NCBI RefSeq assembly: GCF_036636695.1
Contig: NZ_JAVWNW010000001.1
DNA: 64,000 bases
Direction: 5' to 3' (one strand)
From: Anaerorhabdus sp036636695
GTDB taxonomy: Bacteria; Bacillota_I; Bacilli_A; Erysipelotrichales; Erysipelotrichaceae
Made by a program: the position numbers and the translations under genes. Positions 8,583 to 18,059 of the stretch are shown one piece after another. How positions within the stretch are numbered: position 1 is the first letter of the stretch; the number at the start of each line of letters is the position of its first letter. A model generated the notes under the pieces. It was not told where the DNA came from. It made no database searches and saw only the letters and a program-made list of their open reading frames with translations.

Positions 8583-8591
8583 TGATATAAT
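8583..8591 (+). promoter_or_regulatory. Extended -10 element before the 8612 gene
   Basis: TGATATAAT is an exact TGnTATAAT match about 20 bases before the ATG. The -35 is weak (TGTACA at 8565-8570 with a short 15-bp spacer). Confidence 0.5.
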
Positions 8592-8611
8592 TATTGTGTG
8601 GAGGTATGTTT

Positions 8612-9583
8612 ATGAATAAAGACAAATCAACCAAAATAAAAATAGGTATTTGCGTAGCAATTGTATTAATACTTATTGCAACTGCAATCTTCTTTATATT
8701 TAATCAAAAGCCAAAAACGGATGATAAGAAACTCACTAGTGATATTACTATGGCTGAAGGAAGTCAAAATAAACCAACAGTATCTACAGAAGGTGAATAT
8801 AAAATTGATTTAGTAGATTCAGTTATATTTAATTTAAAAGAAGTTGATTTTAAATTTGCGATTGTAAAGCTTAGAGTACAAGCAAATAATTCTATAAATA
8901 TACCATTGAATCATTTTTCAACGAGTGAAGGAATTAATCTGGGTAATGTAGATACATATATTAAAGCTCTCGAAGAAAAATCATTATTTTTAGGAAAACA
9001 AAATGTATGGTATGAAATTTTATCGAATGAGAATTCTACAATGGTGAATATATTTGTACCAATTAAAGATAAAAATGCAAAAGAAATTATTTTAACGAAT
9101 GATTTAGGAACGGAAGAAATAAAATTAAATGTATCTAATTCAAAGGGTACTGCAGCAATGTTACAGTATCAAGCTGATGATATTATTACGGATGGTAAGA
9201 CATATCAAATGACAGTATCAAGCGCATATCCAATTACTGGAGATACGATGTACCAAAATGGACAAGAATATTTATTACCATCAACGGTAGAAGTTTATTC
9301 ATTTAAAATTGAAGCTGTCTCTTTATGGGGAGACACAATTGTTGTTGAAGAAGCTAAATATATTCCAGAAAATTCTAAAGAAACTTTTGTGGCATTGGAC
9401 AGTTCAATTCAGTCGATGAAATATTCGAATATTATTGGAAAAGAAATTAATGAAAAAGACAGTGGCGATTTGTTCTTTGTGGCATATAGCCCAGTGGAAA
9501 GCCCGGTTACCTATAAAGGTGTATTACAATTAAAAGTAAAAGGTTCAGATAATTGGATTACAATTAATGTTAATTTAAATTAG
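8612..9583 (+). CDS. Hypothetical membrane-anchored extracellular protein
   Basis: The function is not recognised. The 323-residue product starts with a short basic stretch and one hydrophobic segment (about residues 9-29, ICVAIVLILIATAIFFIF) without a lipobox Cys, so it is probably a type II anchor with an outside domain rich in beta-type sequence. Start ATG 8612 is chosen because GGAGG (8600-8604) is 7 bases away; the ATG at 8606 is too close. It is 15 bp upstream of the glucosaminidase, suggesting a shared transcript and a joint role at the cell surface. Confidence 0.7.
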   Translation: MNKDKSTKIKIGICVAIVLILIATAIFFIFNQKPKTDDKKLTSDITMAEGSQNKPTVSTEGEYKIDLVDSVIFNLKEVDFKFAIVKLRVQANNSINIPLNHFSTSEGINLGNVDTYIKALEEKSLFLGKQNVWYEILSNENSTMVNIFVPIKDKNAKEIILTNDLGTEEIKLNVSNSKGTAAMLQYQADDIITDGKTYQMTVSSAYPITGDTMYQNGQEYLLPSTVEVYSFKIEAVSLWGDTIVVEEAKYIPENSKETFVALDSSIQSMKYSNIIGKEINEKDSGDLFFVAYSPVESPVTYKGVLQLKVKGSDNWITINVNLN

Positions 9584-9598
9584 TGGAGGATGGATAGA

Positions 9599-12500
9599 AT
9601 GGTAAATAGAATAATTAAACTACTTTTAAGTATATCGATGATTGCAGTTTCATTTACAATACTAGACACTCCAGTGTTTAACTTTGTGACTGAGGTGCAA
9701 GCAGATTATTATGGCATGGGATGCAGTAATTATGAAGTTGCGACAGCGAATGCCAATGGAACTTTTACAAAACAAAATTGTTATAATAGTTTTGCTGAAG
9801 CTCAAAATGCAATGGGTGGATATGGTGAAAATGCGGTAGTTCGTCATAGCAGTAGCAAAAGCCCAACTAAAATTATTTCAATGGTAGGTGGAATAGCAGT
9901 GACTTATCCAATGAGATCTGGTTCCTCAACAATGAATATTACGCAAGATATTAATCATCAATATCGCAAAGTTACTTATGTCACAAAACATCGTGAGATG
10001 AAATATGATGGAACAACAAGTTACAATGGAGCTGGTAACGGAACAATTAAAGTAAACGTTACAGGATTTTCTGGAGTAGCGGATTTAGTAAATGTTGATT
10101 TAGTTCCATATATCTTTTTAGGTAATGATACAACGGTTTGGTTAGGTGGTAATGATACAACTGCTGCTAATGAACAACCATTCAATACACATATTTATCA
10201 AGCACATTATGAAGTTACTCAAAATGGGGCTTATAAAGAGCTTACATATTATGCATATAGTGGTTGGGCTGACAGTACATGGCCAGCAAAATATACAATG
10301 ACAGTTGGTTTAGCCGCTGACTGGATGACTGCAGGAACAACTTATTATAGCTATGATGGATATAACTTTTATTCAGATAGCAAATATAAAAATAAAATAG
10401 GTACTTACTACAACTATTATCAGTTTTTACCTTCTAGAACAAAATCAAATGTTTCAGCAAGCGTATTTGATAATTACTTGATTTCTGTAAAGGGAAGTAA
10501 TACAAATAGTAAAATGAAAGGCCAAGGGCAAACATTTATTAACGCGCAAAATGCGTATGGAATTAATGCTTTGCTTGTTTATTCATTAGCATGTTTAGAA
10601 TCAGCTTATGGTACAAGTGATTTTGCATTGAATAGAAACAATTTATTTGGCTGGAATGCCTTTGATAGTGATCCAGGCAGTGCATCATACTTTTCTTCAG
10701 TTGAAGCGGCTATTAATGAGCATATGGGAATTAACTTAAGAGGTTACACAAATATTGAGGATTCCCGTTTCTTTGGTAGCCATGTTGGAAATAAGGGTTC
10801 TGGTTTCAATGTGAAGTATGCAGCTGATCCATATTGGGGATATAAGATTGCGGCAATTGCTTATAGTATAGACAAAGCATCAGGCTTTGCAGACTTAAAT
10901 AAGTATTCAGTGGGTGTAATAAATACTTATGGTGTAAATATTCTAAAGTCACCAGGTGGAGCCACTTTATTTAATTCAGCTTTTGGTGCAACCTATCAAG
11001 AAAACTTCACTGTAGCAGTTCTTGCGAATGAATCAAATCACTACAAAATTCAATCAACAAACCCTGTTTCAAATGGAAACATAATAACGGGAACTACTAA
11101 AGGTCTTGTTAATTATGATTGGAATCAAAGTGTTGGCTATATTCCTACGGGCTATGTAACGATGACTGGTAACAGTGCACCGATTCAACCGAGTGGAACA
11201 AGTCCTACGGGGGATTTTGTTGGAAATATAACAAGTGCTGTCATAAGTGCAGATGGTAAATTAACGATAGAAGGTAATGCTTATCGACCAGGAATTCATG
11301 TTACAGATACAAATAAAGTAGTTCAAACATTGTTGGTTACTGATAGTATGTTTAATGTTACATCAACTGCTTTAACTTCTGTGGTGACTGACAAAGACAA
11401 AATTAAGTACAACACAACCTTGGATTTAAATTCAATGGTAAAAGGTGATTACTATTTTAAAGTAAAAACAGAATATTCTACTTTGACTGACTTCAATCAA
11501 GAATTTACAGTTGAAAAACTTGCTTCTTATCCAGCGGAAGTTAAAATTGGTAATAAAACATATAAGCTGTATGATTTAGGTGGATTAGTGAAGTTGTCTA
11601 TTTCAGATTCTAGTTCTGTAACTCCACAACCAACGCCGACACCACCGGTTCAAGTTCCTAATGTACTAAAGCATGATGTGTATAAATTTGATCGTGTTGA
11701 TAATGTAGTTTCAATTGAAGGATTCGGATTTATAACAGGAATTAATGCTATTGAATCAAGTAATGTAAAGCATGAAGTTTATTTAATGAATTTGGAAACT
11801 AAGGAAATTCTTCCTTTTGTTACTGAAACTAAAACATTAGATGATCCAATTGCTTTAGGGGATGGTTATACATACTCTAAAATTGGTTTCACAGGAACGT
11901 TTGATATAACGAATCTTCCTGATGGAAATTATGTGCTTTACTTAAAAGTCACTGAAAATAATGTTGAAAAGAAGTCTGAAATAGTTAACTATTATACAAC
12001 GAAAAAACCTGCTGATTTAGTTAACGAAACTACAAATATTAGATTCTTAATTAATTCTACATTTAATTTTAGATATGAGTTGCGTAAAGATAATATTAAA
12101 TTGGATACAAACTTAATTAAAAAACCTACAATTAATCCAACCGTTTTTGATTTTACATCATTAAAAGTAAATGATTCGAAAGTTACTTTAGATGGAGTTT
12201 CGTGGATTAGTGGTGTAGATACAATTAAATCCAATTCACCTACATATAAATTATTACTTATTGATGAGAGCGGAAAAATTGTAGAACAGCCATTGACAAA
12301 TAAAGCGTGTGAAATTGATTTTGGTAAGACATTGAAATATAAATATAGTACTGCTGATGCTTGCTTTAATGGAGAATATGACTTAAGCACATTATCGAAT
12401 GGTACTTATGTGATGATGCTAGATTTATCAGTTAGTACATACCGAGATATGATTGAGATGTACGATTACTATAATAGGGCAAATCAAAAAGTTACGTATA

Positions 12501-12676
12501 ATGGTAAAACATATGAGGTGAAAGTTTCTCCAATTCGTTGTCGTTTAATTCTCACTATTTCTGATGAAGTGAAAGTTGTTGATAATAATACAAATTCAAG
12601 CAGCCCAGAAGAAGCACAAGACTTGCCTAATTCAGAGGTTCTTCCAAGAACTGCACCAATTGCGAGTGAAGAGTAA
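9599..12676 (+). CDS. Secreted endo-beta-N-acetylglucosaminidase-type autolysin with Ig-like C-terminal repeats
   Basis: A probable peptidoglycan hydrolase of 1025 residues. A signal peptide ends after VQA (about residue 35). An N-terminal region of unknown fold (40-280) precedes a glucosaminidase domain (about 295-445) with the family core YSLACLESAYG (likely catalytic Glu 334) followed by NRNNLFGWNAFD. After it come beta-rich regions, a short Pro/Thr linker near 680 and two similar segments ('NVVSIEGFGFITGI' and 'SKVTLDGVSWISGVD') that look like repeated Ig-like modules. GTGGAGG sets the start at 9599 rather than ATG 9590. No LPXTG anchor is seen, so retention at the wall would be non-covalent. 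Confidence 0.85.
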   Translation: MVNRIIKLLLSISMIAVSFTILDTPVFNFVTEVQADYYGMGCSNYEVATANANGTFTKQNCYNSFAEAQNAMGGYGENAVVRHSSSKSPTKIISMVGGIAVTYPMRSGSSTMNITQDINHQYRKVTYVTKHREMKYDGTTSYNGAGNGTIKVNVTGFSGVADLVNVDLVPYIFLGNDTTVWLGGNDTTAANEQPFNTHIYQAHYEVTQNGAYKELTYYAYSGWADSTWPAKYTMTVGLAADWMTAGTTYYSYDGYNFYSDSKYKNKIGTYYNYYQFLPSRTKSNVSASVFDNYLISVKGSNTNSKMKGQGQTFINAQNAYGINALLVYSLACLESAYGTSDFALNRNNLFGWNAFDSDPGSASYFSSVEAAINEHMGINLRGYTNIEDSRFFGSHVGNKGSGFNVKYAADPYWGYKIAAIAYSIDKASGFADLNKYSVGVINTYGVNILKSPGGATLFNSAFGATYQENFTVAVLANESNHYKIQSTNPVSNGNIITGTTKGLVNYDWNQSVGYIPTGYVTMTGNSAPIQPSGTSPTGDFVGNITSAVISADGKLTIEGNAYRPGIHVTDTNKVVQTLLVTDSMFNVTSTALTSVVTDKDKIKYNTTLDLNSMVKGDYYFKVKTEYSTLTDFNQEFTVEKLASYPAEVKIGNKTYKLYDLGGLVKLSISDSSSVTPQPTPTPPVQVPNVLKHDVYKFDRVDNVVSIEGFGFITGINAIESSNVKHEVYLMNLETKEILPFVTETKTLDDPIALGDGYTYSKIGFTGTFDITNLPDGNYVLYLKVTENNVEKKSEIVNYYTTKKPADLVNETTNIRFLINSTFNFRYELRKDNIKLDTNLIKKPTINPTVFDFTSLKVNDSKVTLDGVSWISGVDTIKSNSPTYKLLLIDESGKIVEQPLTNKACEIDFGKTLKYKYSTADACFNGEYDLSTLSNGTYVMMLDLSVSTYRDMIEMYDYYNRANQKVTYNGKTYEVKVSPIRCRLILTISDEVKVVDNNTNSSSPEEAQDLPNSEVLPRTAPIASEE

Positions 12677-12679
12677 AGA

Positions 12680-12716
12680 AAAAAGTTGAAATTCGTAAAT
12701 GAATTTCAACTTTTTA
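12680..12716. terminator. Bidirectional terminator between convergent surface-protein genes
   Basis: A 15-bp perfect stem (12680-12694 with 12701-12715) around loop GTAAAT has A-runs and T-runs at both ends. It serves the glucosaminidase (+) and the PASTA protein (-). Confidence 0.9.
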
Positions 12717-14717
12717 TTATTCTTTATTCAAAATAGTAACAATTACTTCAGTGTTTAATTTAACGTCTGGTGTTTTAGGAGGAATACTTATTGAAAGTAC
12801 AGTGAAATTAGGTCGTGGATCCTCAGTAGATACATTTTGAGTTACAAACGTTATATTTGTAAACGGACTTAGTGCATTTCTAACATTTGTTTTGGTTGCA
12901 TCCAATGTACCACCAATTAATGTTGTTTCGCTATAGTTAGGGAATGTTGCAGTTGCATTAGCTGGATCATCACCTAACGATAATACATAGTCAATTGTAG
13001 CGCCAGGCCAATAACCAGGTCCATTAACATTTCTAATAATAGAATTTTTAGCTACAGTTGTGGAATATTCTTCTGAAATTTTTCTTGGTGTCATTCCTAA
13101 TCCTTTAATATAGTTGATAAATTCACTTTCGGTAACACCAGCTTTATTTTCGACAGTCATTGAAGATCCTTTTGATACCTTGCATGATGCCTTTTTAGAA
13201 TTTAAATCAACAGCGCAGTCAAATGTATTTCCGGATACAATTCCAGGTTTTTCTTCTGGAGCAGAGAATGAAATTGTCCATGCAGCGCCTAAGTTATTAG
13301 CATTATTAATCTTTCCTTGAGCAGCATCCTTAGTAATATTGTTTAAATCACCTACTGTAATTGTAAACTTTCCAAGTGATTGTACATAGTTAATTGATGT
13401 ACCTGGCACTTTATTACCAGTATCATTTGAAACAATGATTCCACTATTATAGGTATCATTGTAACGATCTGTTTTTGCACCAACTTTCATTCCTAATCCT
13501 TCAACATATTTTTTAAAGTCATCATAAGATGAACCAGCTTTTGATGCAACTGCAACTGATTTCACTTTAGCTACTTCAATATAAACTGTAGTTCCAGTAT
13601 CTGCTGTAGTAGCACCAGTTACAACTTTACCATTAATAGTTTGTTTTAAAATTGTTCCAATTGCTTTATCACTTTCAACTTCTGTCACTGAAATTTTGAT
13701 ATTTGCTGATTTTTTATTTAATCCATCAACATAAGCTTGGAAACTGTCTTTTGATTTATTAGTGTAGTTATCAATACTTGGTTTCCCAATTGATATGTTA
13801 ACAGTCATTGTGCTACCAGTTGCGATTGTACCAGAATTTGGTTTGTTTGAAACAACGGTACCATTTGCAATCTTATTGTCGTAAGCTTCAACATAAGAAA
13901 TTTTAATTCCATTTTCTTTTGCCCAAGCATCAACATCTTTCTTTGTTTTTCCATCAAATTTTACTGCGGTTGTACCTTTACCTGTTGAAATGGTAACGGT
14001 AACTTTTCCACCAGTTTTTGTTGTCTCTCCAGCTTTTGGTGTTTGTGAAATTACTTTATCTTTGGCTATTTTATCACTAGCCTCAGTTTTGAAAGTAATA
14101 CTCATGTTGTTTGTTTTACCCCAAGCTTGAATATTAGCCTTTGTATAATCGGCAAAGTCAGGCATTGTGATTTCAACACCAACTGATTCAGTTCCAACAG
14201 ATATAGAAATAAGTATCATATCATTACGATGAGCTTCACTAGCAGTTAGATTACTTTTTATAAAATAGTCTTTCTTAACTTTTTGATCAGGGATATATTC
14301 ATAAGTAACATCAGTAAATTTATTATCTGTGAACCATTGATGTATTTCCTCATACTTCATATCCTTAAAATCAGGAATTGTTACAACTAATGTTGGATCA
14401 TAACCATTAGATAGGATGATATTTAAGACTTCATCTTTTTTAAGTTTTTCGCCAGCTAGAATACTTTGAGAAAGTACCATATCTTTTTCGGTAGTTTCAT
14501 TATATTCATATGTAAATGTAACATCCTCAACGGTTAAATCATTTTCTAAAATCCAAGCATCTACATCAACTTTACTTTTATTGGAAAAATCGGGTATTTC
14601 TATCTTTTTGGCAGGGAATAAAAACACTATAGCTACGATAGCAGCTGTAAGTAATATCAGTGTTCCTGCAGTAATCATTAATGCTATTGTTTTCTTATCT
14701 TTGAAGTTAATATTCAT
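12717..14717 (-). CDS. Membrane-anchored multi-PASTA-repeat protein without kinase domain
   Basis: The 666-residue product starts with a short cytoplasmic tail and one membrane helix (about 10-32). The rest is a chain of about nine PASTA-like repeats of 60-75 residues. The first three show the clear IPDF/MPDF start, an acidic-aromatic helix and a closing V-x-I-x-I-S-x-G strand; later ones diverge. PASTA domains bind muropeptides or wall polymers. Normally they are the outer part of PrkC/StkP kinases or PBPs, but no kinase or transpeptidase is attached here. GAGGTGG fixes the start at 14717. It is convergent with the glucosaminidase. Confidence 0.85.
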   Translation of the reverse strand: MNINFKDKKTIALMITAGTLILLTAAIVAIVFLFPAKKIEIPDFSNKSKVDVDAWILENDLTVEDVTFTYEYNETTEKDMVLSQSILAGEKLKKDEVLNIILSNGYDPTLVVTIPDFKDMKYEEIHQWFTDNKFTDVTYEYIPDQKVKKDYFIKSNLTASEAHRNDMILISISVGTESVGVEITMPDFADYTKANIQAWGKTNNMSITFKTEASDKIAKDKVISQTPKAGETTKTGGKVTVTISTGKGTTAVKFDGKTKKDVDAWAKENGIKISYVEAYDNKIANGTVVSNKPNSGTIATGSTMTVNISIGKPSIDNYTNKSKDSFQAYVDGLNKKSANIKISVTEVESDKAIGTILKQTINGKVVTGATTADTGTTVYIEVAKVKSVAVASKAGSSYDDFKKYVEGLGMKVGAKTDRYNDTYNSGIIVSNDTGNKVPGTSINYVQSLGKFTITVGDLNNITKDAAQGKINNANNLGAAWTISFSAPEEKPGIVSGNTFDCAVDLNSKKASCKVSKGSSMTVENKAGVTESEFINYIKGLGMTPRKISEEYSTTVAKNSIIRNVNGPGYWPGATIDYVLSLGDDPANATATFPNYSETTLIGGTLDATKTNVRNALSPFTNITFVTQNVSTEDPRPNFTVLSISIPPKTPDVKLNTEVIVTILNKE

Positions 14718-14734
14718 AGTTCCACCTCGTCTCA

Positions 14735-14740
14735 ATTATA
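14735..14740 (-). promoter_or_regulatory. Probable -10 of the PASTA gene
   Basis: On the minus strand this reads TATAAT, 17 bases upstream of the ATG codon. A matching -35 is poor. Confidence 0.45.
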
Positions 14741-14780
14741 TCATAGTTGAACTTTTTTAAAACCATAAGATGTCTTAATA

Positions 14781-14789
14781 TGGTATGAT
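14781..14789 (+). promoter_or_regulatory. Extended -10 of tex
   Basis: TGGTATGAT fits TGnTATAAT and lies 25 bases before ATG 14815. No clear -35 is seen. It is divergent from the PASTA promoter. Confidence 0.5.
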
Positions 14790-14814
14790 AGTAAAGTTGA
14801 AAAGGAGTAAAAAG

Positions 14815-16941
14815 ATGGAACATTTAATACAACCTATTGCTGAAGAACTGAAGATAGGCGTTGAACAAATAAAGAATACGTTAAAGCTTCTTGAAGAAGG
14901 AAGTACTGTACCTTTTATTGCGCGTTATCGTAAAGAAATGACAAAGGGTTTGGATGAGGAACAAATTCTGTATATTCAAACTCAATATGATTATCAAGTT
15001 AATTTAGAGAAAAGAAAAGAAGATGTCTTACGTTTAATTGAAACACAAGGCAAGCTTACTGAAGAAATTAAAAAAGAAGTTTTGGAGTGCACAAAGCTGT
15101 CACAAGTAGATGATATTTACCGTCCGTATCAACAAAAGCGAAAGACACGTGCTACGGATGCAATTGCAAAGGGTTTAGAGCCACTTGCAGATTGGATTAT
15201 GAAATGTCCAAGACAAGGTAATATTGAAGAAGAAGCACAAAAATATCTCAATGATAAAGTTGCTAGTATTGAAGATGCTTTACAGGGCGCTAAGGATATT
15301 GTTGCTGAACGAGTGAGCGATAACGCCAAGTTACGTTGGAAAGTTCAAGACTCAATTCTACGTTATGGGAAGATTATTACAAAAGAAAAGAAGAAACACG
15401 GTGATGAAAACAAAGTATATAAAATGTACTATGATTTTACAGATCGAGTAGGGTATATTGCTAGTCATCGTATTATGGCAATAGACCGTGCTGAAAAAGA
15501 GAAAGTAATTACTGTTTCATTAGATTATGATCAAGGTTACTTAACAAAGTATGCGATACGTGGAATTACCCGTGATAAAGAAACTATTTGCCAATCATTA
15601 ATTGAAGAGGCAGCAGCAGATGGCTGTAAACGATTATTGTTTCCAAGCGTAGAACGTGAAATAAGAAATGAATTAAGTACAAAAGCACAAAATCAATCAA
15701 TTGAAATATTCTCGATGAATGTTGAAAAATTATTGATGCAACCACCTCTTGTTGGAAAAATGGTTTTGGGATTTGACCCAGCATTTAGAACAGGGTGTAA
15801 GCTTGCAGTGCTCGATAATACAGGTAAATTATTAAAAATATCAGTTATTTATCCACATGCACCGGTAAACAAGAAAGAAGAAGCAGAAAAAACATTGTTA
15901 GCATTGTTTAAAGAATTCCCAATTGAAATTGTAGCGATTGGTAATGGAACAGCTTCCCGTGAATCTGAAAGTTTTGTAGCAGATGTAATAAGTAGAAATA
16001 AATTGAATGTACAATATACATTAGTAAGTGAAGCCGGAGCATCTGTGTATAGCGCAAGTGAATTAGCACGTGCGGAGTTCCCTGATTTACATGTTGAGCA
16101 ACGTTCTGCTGTATCAATTGGTAGAAGAATATTAGATCCTCTATCAGAACTAATTAAAATTGATCCTAAAAGTATTGGAGTTGGACAATATCAACATGAT
16201 TTACCACAAAAACAGTTAACAGAACATTTAGATTTCGCAATTTTGAAATCAGTAAATAGAGTAGGTGTTGATATCAATACAGCTAGCCAAGAATTATTAA
16301 TGCATATCTCAGGATTAAATAAATCAAGTGCGAAAGCAATTGTAGACTATCGTAACAATCATGGACGTTTTGCCTCTCGTGAAGAAATAAAAGAAGTTAA
16401 GAAAATGGGAGATAAAACATTCCAACAATGTGCTGGTTTCTTACGTGTACATGGTGGGGAAAATCAGTTTGACCAAACTGGAATACATCCTGAAAGTTAT
16501 TCAGTTGCACAAAATGTTATGAAAAAGTACAATATAAGTGGATTAGGACAAGCTGAAAATTTAGCAATTGATTTTGAAAGTACAGCGAAAGAATTAGGTG
16601 TTGATGAATATACACTTAAAGACATCATTGATGCAATTCAATCACCATTAAGAGATTATCGTGAACGATACGATGGACCACTATTACGTAAGGATGTTTT
16701 GGAACTTGAAGACTTACATGTTGGTGATGAACTTGAAGGTGTGGTAAGAAATGTAGTAGACTTCGGAGCATTTGTTGATATCGGATTGCATGAAGATGGA
16801 TTAATTCACATTTCAAAAATGAGTAAAGATAGAATTAGTCATCCTAGTGAATTACTTTCTGTTGGTGATATTGTTAAGGTATGGGTAAGTGCCATTGATA
16901 ATGAAAGACAAAAAGTACAGCTAAGCTTAATCGAACTTTAA
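14815..16941 (+). CDS. tex: Tex family S1 RNA-binding transcription accessory protein
   Basis: Tex is a nucleic-acid-binding protein linked to transcription and tolerance to stress. The 708-residue product has the expected order: N-terminal helical region with FIARYRKEMTKGLDEEQ, the YqgF RNase H-like domain beginning at VLGFDPAFRTGCKLAVLD, the helix-hairpin-helix region (NRVGVDINTAS, SGLNKSSAKAIVDYR), and a C-terminal S1 domain (VVDFGAFVDIGLHEDGLIHIS). AAAGGAG precedes ATG 14815. It is 15 bp upstream of a small membrane-protein gene, probably co-transcribed. Confidence 0.96.
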   Translation: MEHLIQPIAEELKIGVEQIKNTLKLLEEGSTVPFIARYRKEMTKGLDEEQILYIQTQYDYQVNLEKRKEDVLRLIETQGKLTEEIKKEVLECTKLSQVDDIYRPYQQKRKTRATDAIAKGLEPLADWIMKCPRQGNIEEEAQKYLNDKVASIEDALQGAKDIVAERVSDNAKLRWKVQDSILRYGKIITKEKKKHGDENKVYKMYYDFTDRVGYIASHRIMAIDRAEKEKVITVSLDYDQGYLTKYAIRGITRDKETICQSLIEEAAADGCKRLLFPSVEREIRNELSTKAQNQSIEIFSMNVEKLLMQPPLVGKMVLGFDPAFRTGCKLAVLDNTGKLLKISVIYPHAPVNKKEEAEKTLLALFKEFPIEIVAIGNGTASRESESFVADVISRNKLNVQYTLVSEAGASVYSASELARAEFPDLHVEQRSAVSIGRRILDPLSELIKIDPKSIGVGQYQHDLPQKQLTEHLDFAILKSVNRVGVDINTASQELLMHISGLNKSSAKAIVDYRNNHGRFASREEIKEVKKMGDKTFQQCAGFLRVHGGENQFDQTGIHPESYSVAQNVMKKYNISGLGQAENLAIDFESTAKELGVDEYTLKDIIDAIQSPLRDYRERYDGPLLRKDVLELEDLHVGDELEGVVRNVVDFGAFVDIGLHEDGLIHISKMSKDRISHPSELLSVGDIVKVWVSAIDNERQKVQLSLIEL

Positions 16942-16956
16942 ATAAAGAGAGGGATC

Positions 16957-17421
16957 ATGATGAATAAAAAATATGAACCACATAAGTCTTCAATTTTAGG
17001 ACTTGAAGCAAATGTTGTAAGTTTATTGATTTACCTTATACCATTTTTAATTGGAGTATTTTCTTATGGTGGAATTTGGGGTAACTTTACATGGATAATT
17101 CCGCTTCTTGCACTAATTTTCGAAAAGGACAGCAAACTTGTTAAATTCCATGGGTGGCAAGCTTTGTTGATGACACTTTTTTATGGAGCTATTGGAACAG
17201 TAACAACTATTGTTGGAGTTTCAACTTCATTTGCAGGTATGTTTGCTGGTAGTGCAGGAGCTGTTGTTTCTGGAGCTGCCATTGTATTGATTGTTGGGAT
17301 TATTTCTATCATCTTTGCAATCTTGGAAATTATAGCTGCAGTTAAAGCGTACGGTTGGGTTTCTTACCGTCTACCAATTGTTGGTAAATGGGCAAGTAAT
17401 TTAAGTCACGAAAACGAATAA
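16957..17421 (+). CDS. DUF4870-like small membrane protein
   Basis: A 154-residue protein with three or four hydrophobic segments. The N-terminal S-S-I-L-G-L-E-A-N-V-V-S-L-L-I-Y-L motif and the central FEKDSKLVKFHGWQ-A-L motif are typical of the Tic20-like DUF4870 family, whose role is unknown. GAGGG precedes the tandem ATGATG; either codon could be used. It closes the tex transcript before a bidirectional terminator. Confidence 0.75.
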   Translation: MMNKKYEPHKSSILGLEANVVSLLIYLIPFLIGVFSYGGIWGNFTWIIPLLALIFEKDSKLVKFHGWQALLMTLFYGAIGTVTTIVGVSTSFAGMFAGSAGAVVSGAAIVLIVGIISIIFAILEIIAAVKAYGWVSYRLPIVGKWASNLSHENE

Positions 17422-17425
17422 AAAT

Positions 17426-17467
17426 AAAAAGAAGTTTTATCTACATTGAGATAAAGCTTCTTTTTTT
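17426..17467. terminator. Bidirectional terminator
   Basis: A 17-nt stem with one T-G mismatch (17426-17442 with 17449-17465), loop ACATTG, and A- and T-runs on the flanks, between convergent genes. Confidence 0.85.
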
Positions 17468-17468
17468 G

Positions 17469-18005
17469 TTATTTATTAAGTTTACGCATTTTTGAGAATG
17501 CAACAATGTGAAGACCGGCAAATCCAACAGCGGCACAAGCTAATGCTAGATTCATAATCATCATAACATTGTTTAATTTCATTTCAATTCCGTTTAAAAC
17601 TAACAATATTGCGAATATTACATATAACACAGCTGATAAAAGCACTTTATTTGTTTGACCAGAATTTACAATTTGATCAATAAATGTAACATTCTTATAA
17701 GGCTTGAAGTTTGTAATTTGGACTAATGAAGGTAAGAATTTTTTACGATAGCGAAATTCTAGAAAAGCAGCTAGTATGATACCAGCACCAATACAAACGA
17801 TTGGTTCAGCAAGAAAATTCATAGCCAAGATAACACCAATTATTACAAATAGAAATCTATTTTTGTAAGTATTAAATGATTTTTCATCCTTCTCCTGAAT
17901 TAAGTATCCAACCCCAGTATTTTTATTATAGAGTATGTTTCTACCTTTTTCATCTTGATAAATGTTTCTTCCAGAAATGCTTATTTTTTTATTCTTTGTA
18001 GTCAT
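17469..18005 (-). CDS. Hypothetical four-helix membrane protein
   Basis: Not recognised. The 178-residue product starts with a polar, basic region (1-50) followed by two hydrophobic segments, a central polar loop (KPYKNVTFIDQIVNSGQ) and two more hydrophobic segments, ending in a basic tail. GGAGG at 18013-18017 (minus) fixes the start at 18005; the frame is open for nine more codons upstream. It lies 54 bp downstream of nagA on the same strand with no visible terminator between them, so it could be transcribed with nagA. Confidence 0.6.
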   Translation of the reverse strand: MTTKNKKISISGRNIYQDEKGRNILYNKNTGVGYLIQEKDEKSFNTYKNRFLFVIIGVILAMNFLAEPIVCIGAGIILAAFLEFRYRKKFLPSLVQITNFKPYKNVTFIDQIVNSGQTNKVLLSAVLYVIFAILLVLNGIEMKLNNVMMIMNLALACAAVGFAGLHIVAFSKMRKLNK

Positions 18006-18059
18006 TACAAGTCCTCCGTACTTTACTATCATACTTTAAAAAGTAAGAATTGAAAAGGG

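Noticed and set aside
11992..12390. 132-codon antisense open frame inside the glucosaminidase gene
   Set aside because: No ribosome binding site, no recognisable domain, and it mirrors the codon pattern of the gene on the other strand. The same holds for the other antisense frames in dnaK, clpB, dnaJ and elsewhere.
12620..12676. LPXTG-like sortase motif (LPRTA) at the end of the glucosaminidase
   Set aside because: There is no hydrophobic segment or basic tail after it; the protein ends nine residues later.
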